Position numbers and translations under genes: made by a program
Assembly: GCF_023913775.1 (NCBI RefSeq)
Contig: NZ_JAMXAX010000015.1
Location: 1-64,000 of the forward strand
Length of the DNA: 64,000 nt
Direction: 5' to 3'
DNA from: Acidovorax facilis
GTDB lineage: Bacteria; Pseudomonadota; Gammaproteobacteria; Burkholderiales; Burkholderiaceae_C
Part shown: positions 52,237 through 60,228 of the stretch, in pieces
How the letters are laid out: each line of letters starts with the position of its first letter
Position numbering within the stretch: the stretch's first letter is position 1
The notes under the pieces: generated by a model
The model's input: only the letters and a program-made list of their open reading frames with translations
Database searches by the model: none
Told to the model about the DNA's origin: nothing

Positions 52237-53397
52237 ATGACACTCTCCCCCCACGCCCTCGAACTTGCGCAAACCCTGGTGCGCATGAACACCGTCAGCC
52301 ACCACTCCAACCTGGAACTGATCCATTTCATCCGCGACCACCTGGCCAAGCTGGGCGTGAAAAGCCGACTGACCTTCAACGACGACAAGACCAAGGCCAA
52401 TCTGTTCGCCACGCTGGGCGAGGGCAAACCCGCTGGCGTGATCCTCTCGGGCCACACCGACACGGTGCCGTGGGACGGGCAGGACTGGACCATGGACCCA
52501 CTGAGCGCTCTGGTCAAGGACGGCAATCTGTACGGGCGCGGCAGTGCCGACATGAAGGCCTTCATTGGCATTGCGGTCTCGCACGCCGAGCAATTCCTGA
52601 ACAGCGACGCGCCCTTCGCCATCCACCTGGCCTTCAGTTATGAGGAAGAGATCGGCTGCTTTGGCGTAAAAGAGCTCATCGCCGACCTGCGCGATGCCAA
52701 CATCAAGCCCCTGGCCTGCATCGTGGGCGAGCCCACCAGCATGGTGCCCGCCATCGCACACAAGGGCGTGTACCGCTACAAGTGCTGCGTGCGCGGCAAG
52801 GAGGCGCATTCCTCCCTCACGCCGCATTCGGTCAACGCCATCGAGATGGCCGCCCGCGTGGTGGGCCGGGTGCGCGACATGGCGGAAGACTTTGAAAAGA
52901 ATGAGCCCCGCTTTGAGGGCTTCGACGTGCCGTTTTCGACCACCAGCGTGGGCCAGTTCCACGGCGGCATTGCCGACAACGTGGTGCCGCGCGACGCCGA
53001 GTTCCGCTACGAGTTCCGCGACCTGCCCACGGCCAATGCGGCGCAGATGCAGTCCGAGGTGGTGGCCTATGCCAAGTCGCTGGAGCCTGCGATGAAGAAG
53101 GTGGCGCCCGCAGCAGGCTTTGAATTCGAGACCATCTGCGAGATTCCGAGTTTTCTGGGCAGCAAGGATGACCCGGTGACACGCCTGGCGCAGGAGCTGA
53201 GCGGCGAAAAGAACACCACGCTGGTGGCCTTTGGCACCGAGGCGGGCCTGTTCAAGAACGCGGGCATCTCCACCGTGGTGTGTGGCCCCGGCAGCATCCA
53301 GCAGGCCCACCAGCCCGACGAATACGTGAGCCTGGAGCAGCTGGCGCGCTGCGAGGCCTTCATGCAAGGACTGGTGCGCACACGCACACTGGGCTGA
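52237..53397 (+). CDS. argE: Acetylornithine deacetylase (M20A)
   Basis: 386 aa. SGHTDTVPWDGQDW near residue 70 and YGRGSADMKAFI near 102 carry metal ligands and the bridging Asp; FSYEEEIGCFGVKELI near 136 has the catalytic Glu-Glu. EPTSMVPAIAHKGVYRY and the dimerisation part AHSSLTPHSVNAIEMA are characteristic of ArgE. It deacetylates N-acetylornithine in arginine biosynthesis. Divergently arranged with another deacylase gene 77 bases away. Confidence 0.88.
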   Translation: MTLSPHALELAQTLVRMNTVSHHSNLELIHFIRDHLAKLGVKSRLTFNDDKTKANLFATLGEGKPAGVILSGHTDTVPWDGQDWTMDPLSALVKDGNLYGRGSADMKAFIGIAVSHAEQFLNSDAPFAIHLAFSYEEEIGCFGVKELIADLRDANIKPLACIVGEPTSMVPAIAHKGVYRYKCCVRGKEAHSSLTPHSVNAIEMAARVVGRVRDMAEDFEKNEPRFEGFDVPFSTTSVGQFHGGIADNVVPRDAEFRYEFRDLPTANAAQMQSEVVAYAKSLEPAMKKVAPAAGFEFETICEIPSFLGSKDDPVTRLAQELSGEKNTTLVAFGTEAGLFKNAGISTVVCGPGSIQQAHQPDEYVSLEQLARCEAFMQGLVRTRTLG

Positions 53398-53451
53398 TCG
53401 CCTTGCAGATAGATGCCGCAGAGCCCTCCGCCGGGGCCTGCGGCGCTGCAG

Positions 53452-54600
53452 TCAGGTCCTCACACGGCCGTCGCCCGTCAGCATGGACATCTCGACAAAC
53501 TTCGATGCCGCATGGCTCGTAGCGCTGTAGGTGACCGGAAAGCCCGAAATCACCTGGCTGCCCAGCGACTCAATGCCGGTGATCAGGCTCTCGCGGGTGG
53601 GCCTTCCGCTGCCCTGGGCCTGGCGCAGGCCTTCAGTGAAGATGCGGGCGGCCAGAAAACCCTCCATGCTGGAGTAGTTGGCCTGCACCTTGTCGCCGCC
53701 CTTCTTGATGGCTTCCAGAAACTCGCGGGTAATCTGGCGCGACGGCTGATAGGGCGAAGGTACGACCTGCGACACCACCACACCGGCGCCATCCTTGCCC
53801 AGCTCGTCGGCCAGCGCCTGCGTGCCCACGAAAGACACGTTGTAGAACGTGCCGCCAAAGCCCGCCTTGCGCGCTGCGCGCACAAAGGATGCGGCCGAGG
53901 CATAGGCAGTGATCTGCACCACGGCATCCGGCTTGGCCGGCACCAGCTTGTCCACAGCCGCTTTCACGTCGGTGGAATTGCGCTCCACCGTGGCAGTGGC
54001 CACAGGCGCGAGCTTGAGTTCGGTCAGCGCCTTTGTCACGCCATCAAGTCCCGCCTTGCCGTAGGCGTCGTTCTGGTAGAACACCGCAATCTTCTTGAGG
54101 CCCAGGTTGGTGAGCTGGCGCACGATGAGTGCGGTTTCGTCGTAGTACGAGGCGCGCACATGGAAGATCAGCCGGTTGAACGGCTGGCGCAGCGCCTCGG
54201 CCCCCGTGAAGGGGCCAAAGAATGGCACTTTTTCCTTGGTGAAGATGGGCATCGCCGCCAGGCTGGTGGGCGTGCCGATGTAACCAAACAGGGCGAACAC
54301 GTCTTCGGCAATGAGCTTCTTGGTGTTCTCGGCGCAGCGGTCGGGCTCGTAGCCATCGTCCATCGTGCGGATTTCCACCGTGCGCTTGCCCACGCCACCC
54401 TGCGCATTGAGCTGGTCGAAAAAGAGCTTGGCACCCAGGTTGAACTGCACGCCCAGCTGCGCGGCGGGGCCCGTGAAGGCAGCAGACTGGCCCAGCACAA
54501 TCCGGCCTTCACTTTGCGCGTGTGCCAGCTGGAAGCCCCCCAGCGCTGCAGCGCCCAGGCCCACGGAAAACTGTCTACGACCCAATACCGGTTGGTTCAT
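53452..54600 (-). CDS. Liv-type ABC solute-binding protein with a Tat signal, orphan
   Basis: 382 aa. The signal LGRRQFSVGLG (RRxF) indicates export by the Tat system, unlike the Sec-exported binding protein at 5232. The mature part (IVLGQSAAFTGPAAQLGVQFNLGAKLFFDQLNAQGG) is a Peripla_BP_6 fold as in branched-chain amino acid or aromatic acid binding proteins. No permease or ATPase is adjacent, so it may serve a transporter elsewhere. It is divergent from the molybdopterin oxidoreductase. Confidence 0.87.
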   Translation of the reverse strand: MNQPVLGRRQFSVGLGAAALGGFQLAHAQSEGRIVLGQSAAFTGPAAQLGVQFNLGAKLFFDQLNAQGGVGKRTVEIRTMDDGYEPDRCAENTKKLIAEDVFALFGYIGTPTSLAAMPIFTKEKVPFFGPFTGAEALRQPFNRLIFHVRASYYDETALIVRQLTNLGLKKIAVFYQNDAYGKAGLDGVTKALTELKLAPVATATVERNSTDVKAAVDKLVPAKPDAVVQITAYASAASFVRAARKAGFGGTFYNVSFVGTQALADELGKDGAGVVVSQVVPSPYQPSRQITREFLEAIKKGGDKVQANYSSMEGFLAARIFTEGLRQAQGSGRPTRESLITGIESLGSQVISGFPVTYSATSHAASKFVEMSMLTGDGRVRT

Positions 54601-54730
54601 GGTGAAATCTCTGCTCTTGTGAATCGAGGGCGATCCCTCTGCGCTGCCGGTAGGCAGCCTCCTTGGAAGGGTGGCTAGATATGCACAACCGTTCCAACCC
54701 TGATTGCCAGTTTAACGATCAACCTACCAA

Positions 54731-56833
54731 ATGCCCACGTCTTCTGCTGCAAATCCCCCTCTATCTGTACCGACTCAGGTGCGCGGCGCCTGCCCCCACG
54801 ACTGCCCGGACACCTGCGCCCTGTTGACGACCGTAGAGAACGGCGTGGCCACCCGCGTACAGGGCAACCCCGCGCACCCACACACCGACGGCGTGCTGTG
54901 CGCCAAGGTGAGCAAGTACACCGAGCGCAGCTACCACCCCGAGCGCGTGCTCACGCCGCTCAAGCGCACGGGCGCCAAGGGGGCCGGCCAGTTCGTGCCT
55001 GTGACCTGGGATGAGGCTCTGGCCGACATCGCCCAGCGCCTGCAGTCCATCGCCGCACGTGCGCCCGAAGCCATCCTGCCCTACAGCTACGCGGGCACCA
55101 TGGGCATGGTGCAGGGCGAGAGCATGGACCGCCGCTTCTTCCACAAGCTGGGTGCCTCGCAGCTGGACCGCACCATCTGCGCATCGGCCGGGGCCGAGGC
55201 CCTGGTGCAGACCCTGGGCGGCAAGGTGGGCATGAAGGTGGAGTTTTTTGCCGAGTCGCAGCTCATCCTGATCTGGGGCAGCAACTCCATCGGCAGCAAC
55301 CTGCACTTCTGGCGCTACGCACAGCAGGCCAAGCGCAATGGCGCCAAGCTGGTGTGCATTGACCCCCGCAAGAGCGAGACGGCCGACAAATGCCACGAGC
55401 ACATCGCCCTGCGCCCCGGCACCGACGCCGCGCTGGCCCTGGCGCTGATGCACGAGCTGATCGTGAACGACTGGCTGGACCACGACTACATCGAGCGCCA
55501 CACGCTGGGCTGGGAGCCATTGCGCGAGCGCGCCCTGCAATGGCCGCCCGAGCGCGCGGCCGAGGTGTGCGGTATTCCGGCGGAACAGATCCGCCAGCTG
55601 GCCAAGGACTACGGCACGACGAAGCCCGCCGCCATCCGCCTGAACTACGGCATGCAGCGCGTGCGTGGAGGCGGCAATGCGGTGCGCGCCGTGGCCTGCC
55701 TGCCTGCGCTCACGGGCGCCTGGCGCCACCGCGCGGGCGGCGTGCTGCTGTCCAGCTCGGGGCAGTTTCCGGCGCAGCGCGCCGTGTTGCAGCGTCCTGA
55801 CCTGATGCCCGCCAGGACACCGCGCACCATCAACATGTCCACCATCGGCGACGACCTGCTGCGCGAGGCCTCGCCCGCGTTCGGCCCGAAGGTGGAGGCC
55901 GTCGTGGTCTACAACAGCAATCCCGTGGCCGTGGCCCCCGACTCGGGCAAGGTGGTGCAAGGCTTTGCACGCGAAGATCTATTCACGGTGGTGCTGGAGC
56001 ACTTTCAGACCGATACCGCCGACTACGCCGACTACATCCTGCCCGCCACCACGCAATTGGAAAACTGGGACGTACACCTCTCCTACGGCCACACCGACGT
56101 GCTGCTCAACCGCCCCGCTATTGCGCCGCTGGGCGAGGCCCGCAGCAACGCCCAGATCTTCCGCGACCTGGCGACGCGCATGGGCTTTGCCGAGCCCTGT
56201 TTTGCCGAGAGCGACGAGGCCCTGTGCCGCCAGGCGTTTGGCGACGCAGTGGACTACGCACTGCTCGAAAGCCAAGGCTTTGCCACGCTGGCGCTGCCCG
56301 ATGCGCCGTTCGCCGAAGGCAACTTCCCATCACCCTCTGGAAAGTGCGAGTTCTACAGCGCCCGCCTGGCCGCCCAGGGCCTGGACGGCCTGCCCGACCA
56401 CCTGCCCAACTACGAGCTGCAGGGCACGGACGCCCGCTACCCGCTGGCCATGATCTCCCCGCCCGCGCGCAACTTCTTGAACTCCACCTTCGTGAATGTG
56501 CAGAGCCTGCGCAACATCGAAGGCCGCCCGGTGCTGGAGATCCACCCCGACGATGCCGAAGCACGTGGCATTGCCAACGACGCCGTGGTGCGCGTGTTCA
56601 ACGACCGGGGCAGCTACCTGTGCCACGCCACCGTGTCGCGCCGCGCACGGCCCGGGGTTGTGAATGGCCTGGGCATCTGGTGGCGCAAGTTGGGGCTCAA
56701 TGGAACCAACGTGAACGAGGTGACCAGCCAGGCGCTGACGGACCTGGGGCGTGCGCCCACGTTTTATGACTGTTTGGTGGAGGTGGAGGCGTGCAACACA
56801 CCTGAGGCTGCGGCTGCAGAAGTCACAACCTGA
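54731..56833 (+). CDS. Molybdopterin oxidoreductase family protein
   Basis: 700 aa. An N-terminal [4Fe-4S] site is formed by C21, C25, C29 (CPHDCPDTC) and C57. The DWDEALADIAQRL-like and WGSNSIGSNLHFWRYAQQAKRNGAKLVCIDPRKSETAD segments belong to the molybdopterin-binding domain, and the C-terminal half to the dinucleotide-binding domain (PLAMISPPARNFLNSTFVN). It has no Tat signal, so it is cytoplasmic. Substrate unknown (formate, nitrate and other oxyanions are all family options). A remnant of a relative of its C-terminus lies at 59943, beyond the defence island. Confidence 0.87.
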   Translation: MPTSSAANPPLSVPTQVRGACPHDCPDTCALLTTVENGVATRVQGNPAHPHTDGVLCAKVSKYTERSYHPERVLTPLKRTGAKGAGQFVPVTWDEALADIAQRLQSIAARAPEAILPYSYAGTMGMVQGESMDRRFFHKLGASQLDRTICASAGAEALVQTLGGKVGMKVEFFAESQLILIWGSNSIGSNLHFWRYAQQAKRNGAKLVCIDPRKSETADKCHEHIALRPGTDAALALALMHELIVNDWLDHDYIERHTLGWEPLRERALQWPPERAAEVCGIPAEQIRQLAKDYGTTKPAAIRLNYGMQRVRGGGNAVRAVACLPALTGAWRHRAGGVLLSSSGQFPAQRAVLQRPDLMPARTPRTINMSTIGDDLLREASPAFGPKVEAVVVYNSNPVAVAPDSGKVVQGFAREDLFTVVLEHFQTDTADYADYILPATTQLENWDVHLSYGHTDVLLNRPAIAPLGEARSNAQIFRDLATRMGFAEPCFAESDEALCRQAFGDAVDYALLESQGFATLALPDAPFAEGNFPSPSGKCEFYSARLAAQGLDGLPDHLPNYELQGTDARYPLAMISPPARNFLNSTFVNVQSLRNIEGRPVLEIHPDDAEARGIANDAVVRVFNDRGSYLCHATVSRRARPGVVNGLGIWWRKLGLNGTNVNEVTSQALTDLGRAPTFYDCLVEVEACNTPEAAAAEVTT

Positions 56834-56863
56834 TATCCATCACCGTTAAACCGGCAGATACCG

Positions 56864-56917
56864 CTACTAAAACAATAGCTGCTTGCGCTTTATCTACAAG
56901 CGCTAGCAGCCATTTTC
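56864..56917. repeat. Palindromic dispersed repeat, copy 7
   Basis: ACTAAAACAATAGCTGCTTG...CTACAAGCGCTAGCAGCCAT, one of the best-preserved copies, 30 bases after the stop of the molybdopterin oxidoreductase. A related copy (60101) follows the remnant of the second oxidoreductase at a similar distance. Confidence 0.75.
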
Positions 56918-56950
56918 CTCAGAACCACGCCGTCCACCATCCCGACGGAC

Positions 56951-57057
56951 TCAGCCGCACACCCCCTCAAAACGCAAAAAGTCGTTCAGTGTCTTGTCTT
57001 CTGTGACCTGCTCATGGGACACCAGCATGTACTTCCAGGGCTTGGCTCGCCTCTTTC
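56951..57057 (-). pseudogene. C-terminal stump of a type III restriction enzyme (Res)-like protein
   Basis: On the minus strand, after a stop codon at about 57058-57060, an in-frame run KRRAKPWKYMLVSHEQVTED then KTLNDFLRFEGVCG ends at the TGA 56953-56951. The AKPWKYMLV(S/P)H segment is the characteristic end of type III Res proteins (usual form KPWKYLLIPHD). Only about 34 of an expected 900-1000 residues remain. It lies on the same strand as the defence genes and overlaps the end of the Mod-like fragment in a different frame. Confidence 0.6.
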
Positions 57058-57305
57058 AACAGAGTGCGGCAATGCGTCCATGACAAGCTGGGGTTGAGCA
57101 CGCCCGGCCGCACATCACGGCCCAGAGGAGTTTCGCCACGCACTGCGTGTTGAATCTGCTGCGCATCCAAAACAACACGCATCGCGTGTTGTTTTGCCAG
57201 AAGCTGCGGGTGGCTGCGGGCCGGGTCCTCCAGCAAAATGCGCGGCTCCAGCCGGGGGCGTTGGTCTTTGCCGATCCAGGTGACTTCTGGTTTTTGGCGT
57301 GCCAT
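57012..57305 (-). pseudogene. N-terminal stump of a type III/Mod-like DNA methyltransferase
   Basis: 97 codons starting at the ATG 57305. The first 32 residues, MARQKPEVTWIGKDQRPRLE plus PRILLEDPARSH, are the well-known N-terminus of Mod-type site-specific DNA methyltransferases. The remainder (QLLAKQHAMRVVLDAQQIQH...) is not recognised, and none of the methyltransferase catalytic motifs (DPPY, FxGxG) follow. It begins 9 bases after the DUF4276 stop, so it was probably co-transcribed. The DNA between it and the Res stump appears to have been deleted. Confidence 0.65.
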
Positions 57306-57314
57306 AGGGGGGGG

Positions 57315-57968
57315 TCAGGGAAGGGCCTCCACGGCCAGCAGCCAGGCATGGAAATGCGGGCAGGCCTGGCGCAGGGCGTCCAGCCCAATGTCGCAGGCGA
57401 TCAGCGGGCCGTGAAAGGTTTTCTGGTATTCAGGCATCACCGCCAGGATGCGTTTGGAAGGGGCAGTATGCGGGCTGTCGTTCACATCCTCGGGCGAGCC
57501 TGCTTGTGCCACGGCCTGGGCCAGGGTGGCGGGCACTTTGGCATTGCTCGTCCATTGCTCAAATTGTGCAGGCTGGGTCAATAGCAGCGCCTCGTACTCG
57601 TGCACCAGCAGGTTGGGCAGAAAGTTGGGCTCGGCGATGTCTTGCAGAAGCTGCGCCTCCAGGTATTGCGCCTTGGTGCTGCCGCTGGCCTGGGCGGGGT
57701 ATGCGGGTGCCGCCTTGCCCGGAAAGTCGGTCGGCAGCGCATACAGGTCGAACAGGGTCGTAACCCAGGCTTCTGCGTCTTGCCTGCACAGCCGCACGAT
57801 TTGCGGCTTGACCTTGGCGTAACTCACCACACCGCCTTTGTAGCCGGGGCTGGTACTGACGATGATGGGGGTGAGATACCGGCCCAGGCGGGCGTAATGC
57901 GGCACCAGCAATTCACGCACGAAGGCCTCTTCGGTCTGGCCTTCCACAACCACATAGAGGCGGCTCAT
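57315..57968 (-). CDS. DUF4276 family protein (Toprim-like), partner of the AAA ATPase
   Basis: 217 aa from the ATG at 57968 (MSRLYVVVEGQTEEAF), which overlaps the ATPase stop as ATGA. The conserved acidic E9 and E13 in EGQTEE, the TTLFDLYALPTDFPG segment with D74, HEYEALLL at 123-130 and a late NDSPHTAPSKRI are the hallmarks of DUF4276. The fold is predicted to be Toprim-like, as in OLD-family nucleases. Paired with an SMC-like ATPase, it is the likely effector of a two-gene defence module; this is inference from family and context. Length is full and no frame break is seen. Confidence 0.82.
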   Translation of the reverse strand: MSRLYVVVEGQTEEAFVRELLVPHYARLGRYLTPIIVSTSPGYKGGVVSYAKVKPQIVRLCRQDAEAWVTTLFDLYALPTDFPGKAAPAYPAQASGSTKAQYLEAQLLQDIAEPNFLPNLLVHEYEALLLTQPAQFEQWTSNAKVPATLAQAVAQAGSPEDVNDSPHTAPSKRILAVMPEYQKTFHGPLIACDIGLDALRQACPHFHAWLLAVEALP

Positions 57969-59068
57969 CGCTGCGGCCTTCCGCCCAGGATGTTTTTCTT
58001 CCACAGCTCGCCCAGGGTGTAATCCTGCAGCCATTCGCCCAGCGATTCGGCGCTGGGCCGGGAGAAGGTGGATGCACCACCTTTTTTGTCCACCACGATC
58101 AAATCTTCGGCATCAAACTCGTTGACCAGCTCCACTGACTGGGTGGAGACGATGATCTGGTGCTGCTGCGCGGTGGACTTCATCATCGCCCCGAGCATGG
58201 TGATGGCAAAGGGGTGCAGGCCCAGTTCGGGCTCGTCAATCAGGATGGTGGCGGGCATGAACGCTTCGGGCTGCAGCAGCACGGTGGCCAGGCAGATAAA
58301 GCGCAGTGTGCCGTCGGACAGGGCGCTGGCGGTAAACGGTACGTCCTGCCCGGCCTCGGTCCATTCGAGCTGGATTTTTTCGGGGTTGCTCGCATAGGGG
58401 CGAAAGAGAAAATCGCCAAAAAACGGCGCCACCATCTGGATGGACTTGACGATGCGCTGGTAGTGGCTGTTGTGCTGGTCCTTTAGATGCTGGAGGAAGG
58501 CCGCCAAGTTGCGGGCGTCTTCGCGCAGATACTGGTAGTCGCCGACGCCATGCACTTGCTTGACCATGGCGCTGGTGCTCGTGTCATGGAAGTGATACAC
58601 GCGCCAACTGCGCATGGCGGGGACAGTGTGGCTCCATATCAGCCCGTGGTGTTGTCGTTCCTTGAAGCGCGTTTCGAAGTGGCCACCTTCAGGATGCCAT
58701 TCACCGCGCACGTTCCACCACAGCGCCTCATGGGCAAACATCATGCGGTTGTCTTGGGTGGGTTTGAGCTGGAAGCGATAGCCGTTGTTGCCGAAGTACA
58801 GCTCTGCACTCAGCACCTCGGTGGTCTTGCGACCAAAGTGCAACATCGCATCAGGCCCCCCCGCGTCACCCACAAACACTTGGAGCTGCTGGTCCAGAAT
58901 GCGCCCAATGAGTTTGAAAAACCCGATGAAGTTGGACTTGCCTGCGCCGTTGGCCCCGATCAGTACATTGATAGGCCCCAAGGCCAGATCGCACTCGGCA
59001 ATCGACTTGTAGCCGTTCAAAACCAGCCTGGAGAGCTGGTTGGGGTTAGTAACTTGTTTCGCCATCAT
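57965..59068 (-). CDS. AAA ATPase (AAA_21/COG4637-like, SMC/OLD-related)
   Basis: 367 aa; the ATG at 59068 is chosen over 59065 and 59113. ABC-type ATPase motifs are all intact: Walker A GANGAGKS at 38-45, signature SDGTLR at 251-256, Walker B ILIDEPELGLHP at 275-286 and the H-switch region VSTQS at 307-311. RLVLNGYKSIAECDLALGPIN is the typical N-terminus of SMC-like ATPases of the OLD/AAA_21 group. It is translationally coupled to the DUF4276 gene, an arrangement like that of two-gene ATPase-Toprim defence systems such as PARIS, though with a different effector family. It starts 29 bases after the degraded helicase gene. Confidence 0.85.
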   Translation of the reverse strand: MMAKQVTNPNQLSRLVLNGYKSIAECDLALGPINVLIGANGAGKSNFIGFFKLIGRILDQQLQVFVGDAGGPDAMLHFGRKTTEVLSAELYFGNNGYRFQLKPTQDNRMMFAHEALWWNVRGEWHPEGGHFETRFKERQHHGLIWSHTVPAMRSWRVYHFHDTSTSAMVKQVHGVGDYQYLREDARNLAAFLQHLKDQHNSHYQRIVKSIQMVAPFFGDFLFRPYASNPEKIQLEWTEAGQDVPFTASALSDGTLRFICLATVLLQPEAFMPATILIDEPELGLHPFAITMLGAMMKSTAQQHQIIVSTQSVELVNEFDAEDLIVVDKKGGASTFSRPSAESLGEWLQDYTLGELWKKNILGGRPQR

Positions 59069-59097
59069 CAAAATCTCATGGTTCTTTGTGGACGGGC

Positions 59098-59859
59098 CTA
59101 CGCCAGCGCCCACTGGATGGCAAATATCTTACGGACGCTGGCGTGCACTGACAGGCGTTCTTCCACAGCGGCAATCAGGCTGCTGCGCTGCGCATCAATT
59201 TCATCCTGCCGATCAAAAATCCTGCGCCGCAGCTGGTTGCGTTTGTCCTCCAGCTCGCGCTGGCGTTTTTGCCAGTGCAGTTTTTCTTCCAGCGTAGCGG
59301 CCACAGTGGCGGTGCGGCGCACGTCTTTGATCTCACGGTCCAGCTCTTTGACTTCGTTTTCCAGGCCCACCTTCAGGTCGTCGGCCCAAGCATCGAGCTT
59401 TTGCACTTCGGCATCGAAGTAGCCCAGGTTGCGGGTGTTGACGGCCAGAATCTGTGCGCGCTCCAGCCGCTCCACGTCTTCGGCCAACGCGGCTGGGGGC
59501 TCCATGAACAGGCTAGCCTCCAGCACCTGGGCGGGCAGGCGGAGCAGTTTGTGTACGTCTTCTTCGTGCAGGGGCTGGCCTGTGTCGGTAACGCCTGCCA
59601 CCAGCGGGCAGTCTTCTTGCACGCCCACCAAGCTCGCCTCAACAGTGTTGCCCAGGCCCACCTCTTCCGCCAGGATGGCGCCCTGGGATAGCGGGCTGCG
59701 GAATGCAAAGAGGGCCGCCTCGACCTGATGGGGGTTGAGATCGACCCGCGCATCGACCAGGGTGGAGGCCAGGAGGTCCAGGGAGTCACGCCCAATCTGC
59801 CGGGATAGCACCCAAGCAAGATACTGAGTCTGGTAGGGAGTAATGCGGTAGTCAGGCAA
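59098..59859 (-). pseudogene. Internally deleted SNF2/DEAD-type helicase
   Basis: The frame is still open (253 codons from a TTG at 59859) but has lost the motor. Residues about 45-77 (DLNPHQVEAALFAFRSPLSQ, then GAILAEEVGLGNTVEA) are the N-terminus of a SNF2-like defence helicase; the Walker A consensus GLGKT reads GLGNT, so the nucleotide-binding lysine is gone. It then jumps to the C-terminal coiled region (LHWQKRQRELEDKRNQLRRR, IFDRQDEIDAQRSSLIAAVE). Relatives are usually 900 or more residues, so roughly 600 are missing. First gene of the minus-strand island. Confidence 0.75.
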
Positions 59860-59942
59860 AGTGGGTCTCGTAGCGGCCTACTGATGATTATGAAACGGCC
59901 CTGCGAGAATCCTTTAGCCTGTTGGTTCAACCTCAAAAGCGC

Positions 59943-60083
59943 AACTTCAACGAGGCGACCAGCCAAACTATTACCGACATCGGGCAAATGGCCACGTTTG
60001 ATGAATGCTTGGTGCAGATGGAGACCGCAGGCACCGCCGGTGCCAACATGAATACCTTGCCCCGCGCCACCGCCACGGACTGA
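59943..60083 (+). pseudogene. C-terminal remnant of a second molybdopterin oxidoreductase
   Basis: An in-frame run NFNEATSQTITDIGQMATFD then ECLVQMETAG ends with a TGA at 60081-60083. It aligns with the C-terminus of the intact oxidoreductase (NVNEVTSQALTDLGRAPTFY...) at about 15 of 28 identical positions, so it is a diverged paralogue and not a recent duplicate. The upstream 650 or so codons are absent; the defence island occupies that side. Confidence 0.7.
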
Positions 60084-60100
60084 CCGCAGCGCGGCAAGGT

Positions 60101-60159
60101 CATTTTGCTACTTATTCGATAGGTGCTTGCACAATATTCACTAGCGCCTGCAACCATTT
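60101..60159. repeat. Palindromic dispersed repeat, degenerate copy 8
   Basis: TTTTGCTACTTATTCGATAG / GTGCTTGCACAATATTCACT / AGCGCCTGCAACCATTT. It lies 18 bases after the stop of the oxidoreductase remnant. Confidence 0.6.
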
Positions 60160-60228
60160 CACCCTCAACCTGCGCAGACACACGTTCTGCGCAGGCTCCG
60201 CCGGTGTGCGGGGTTCCTGCTCGGTCCA

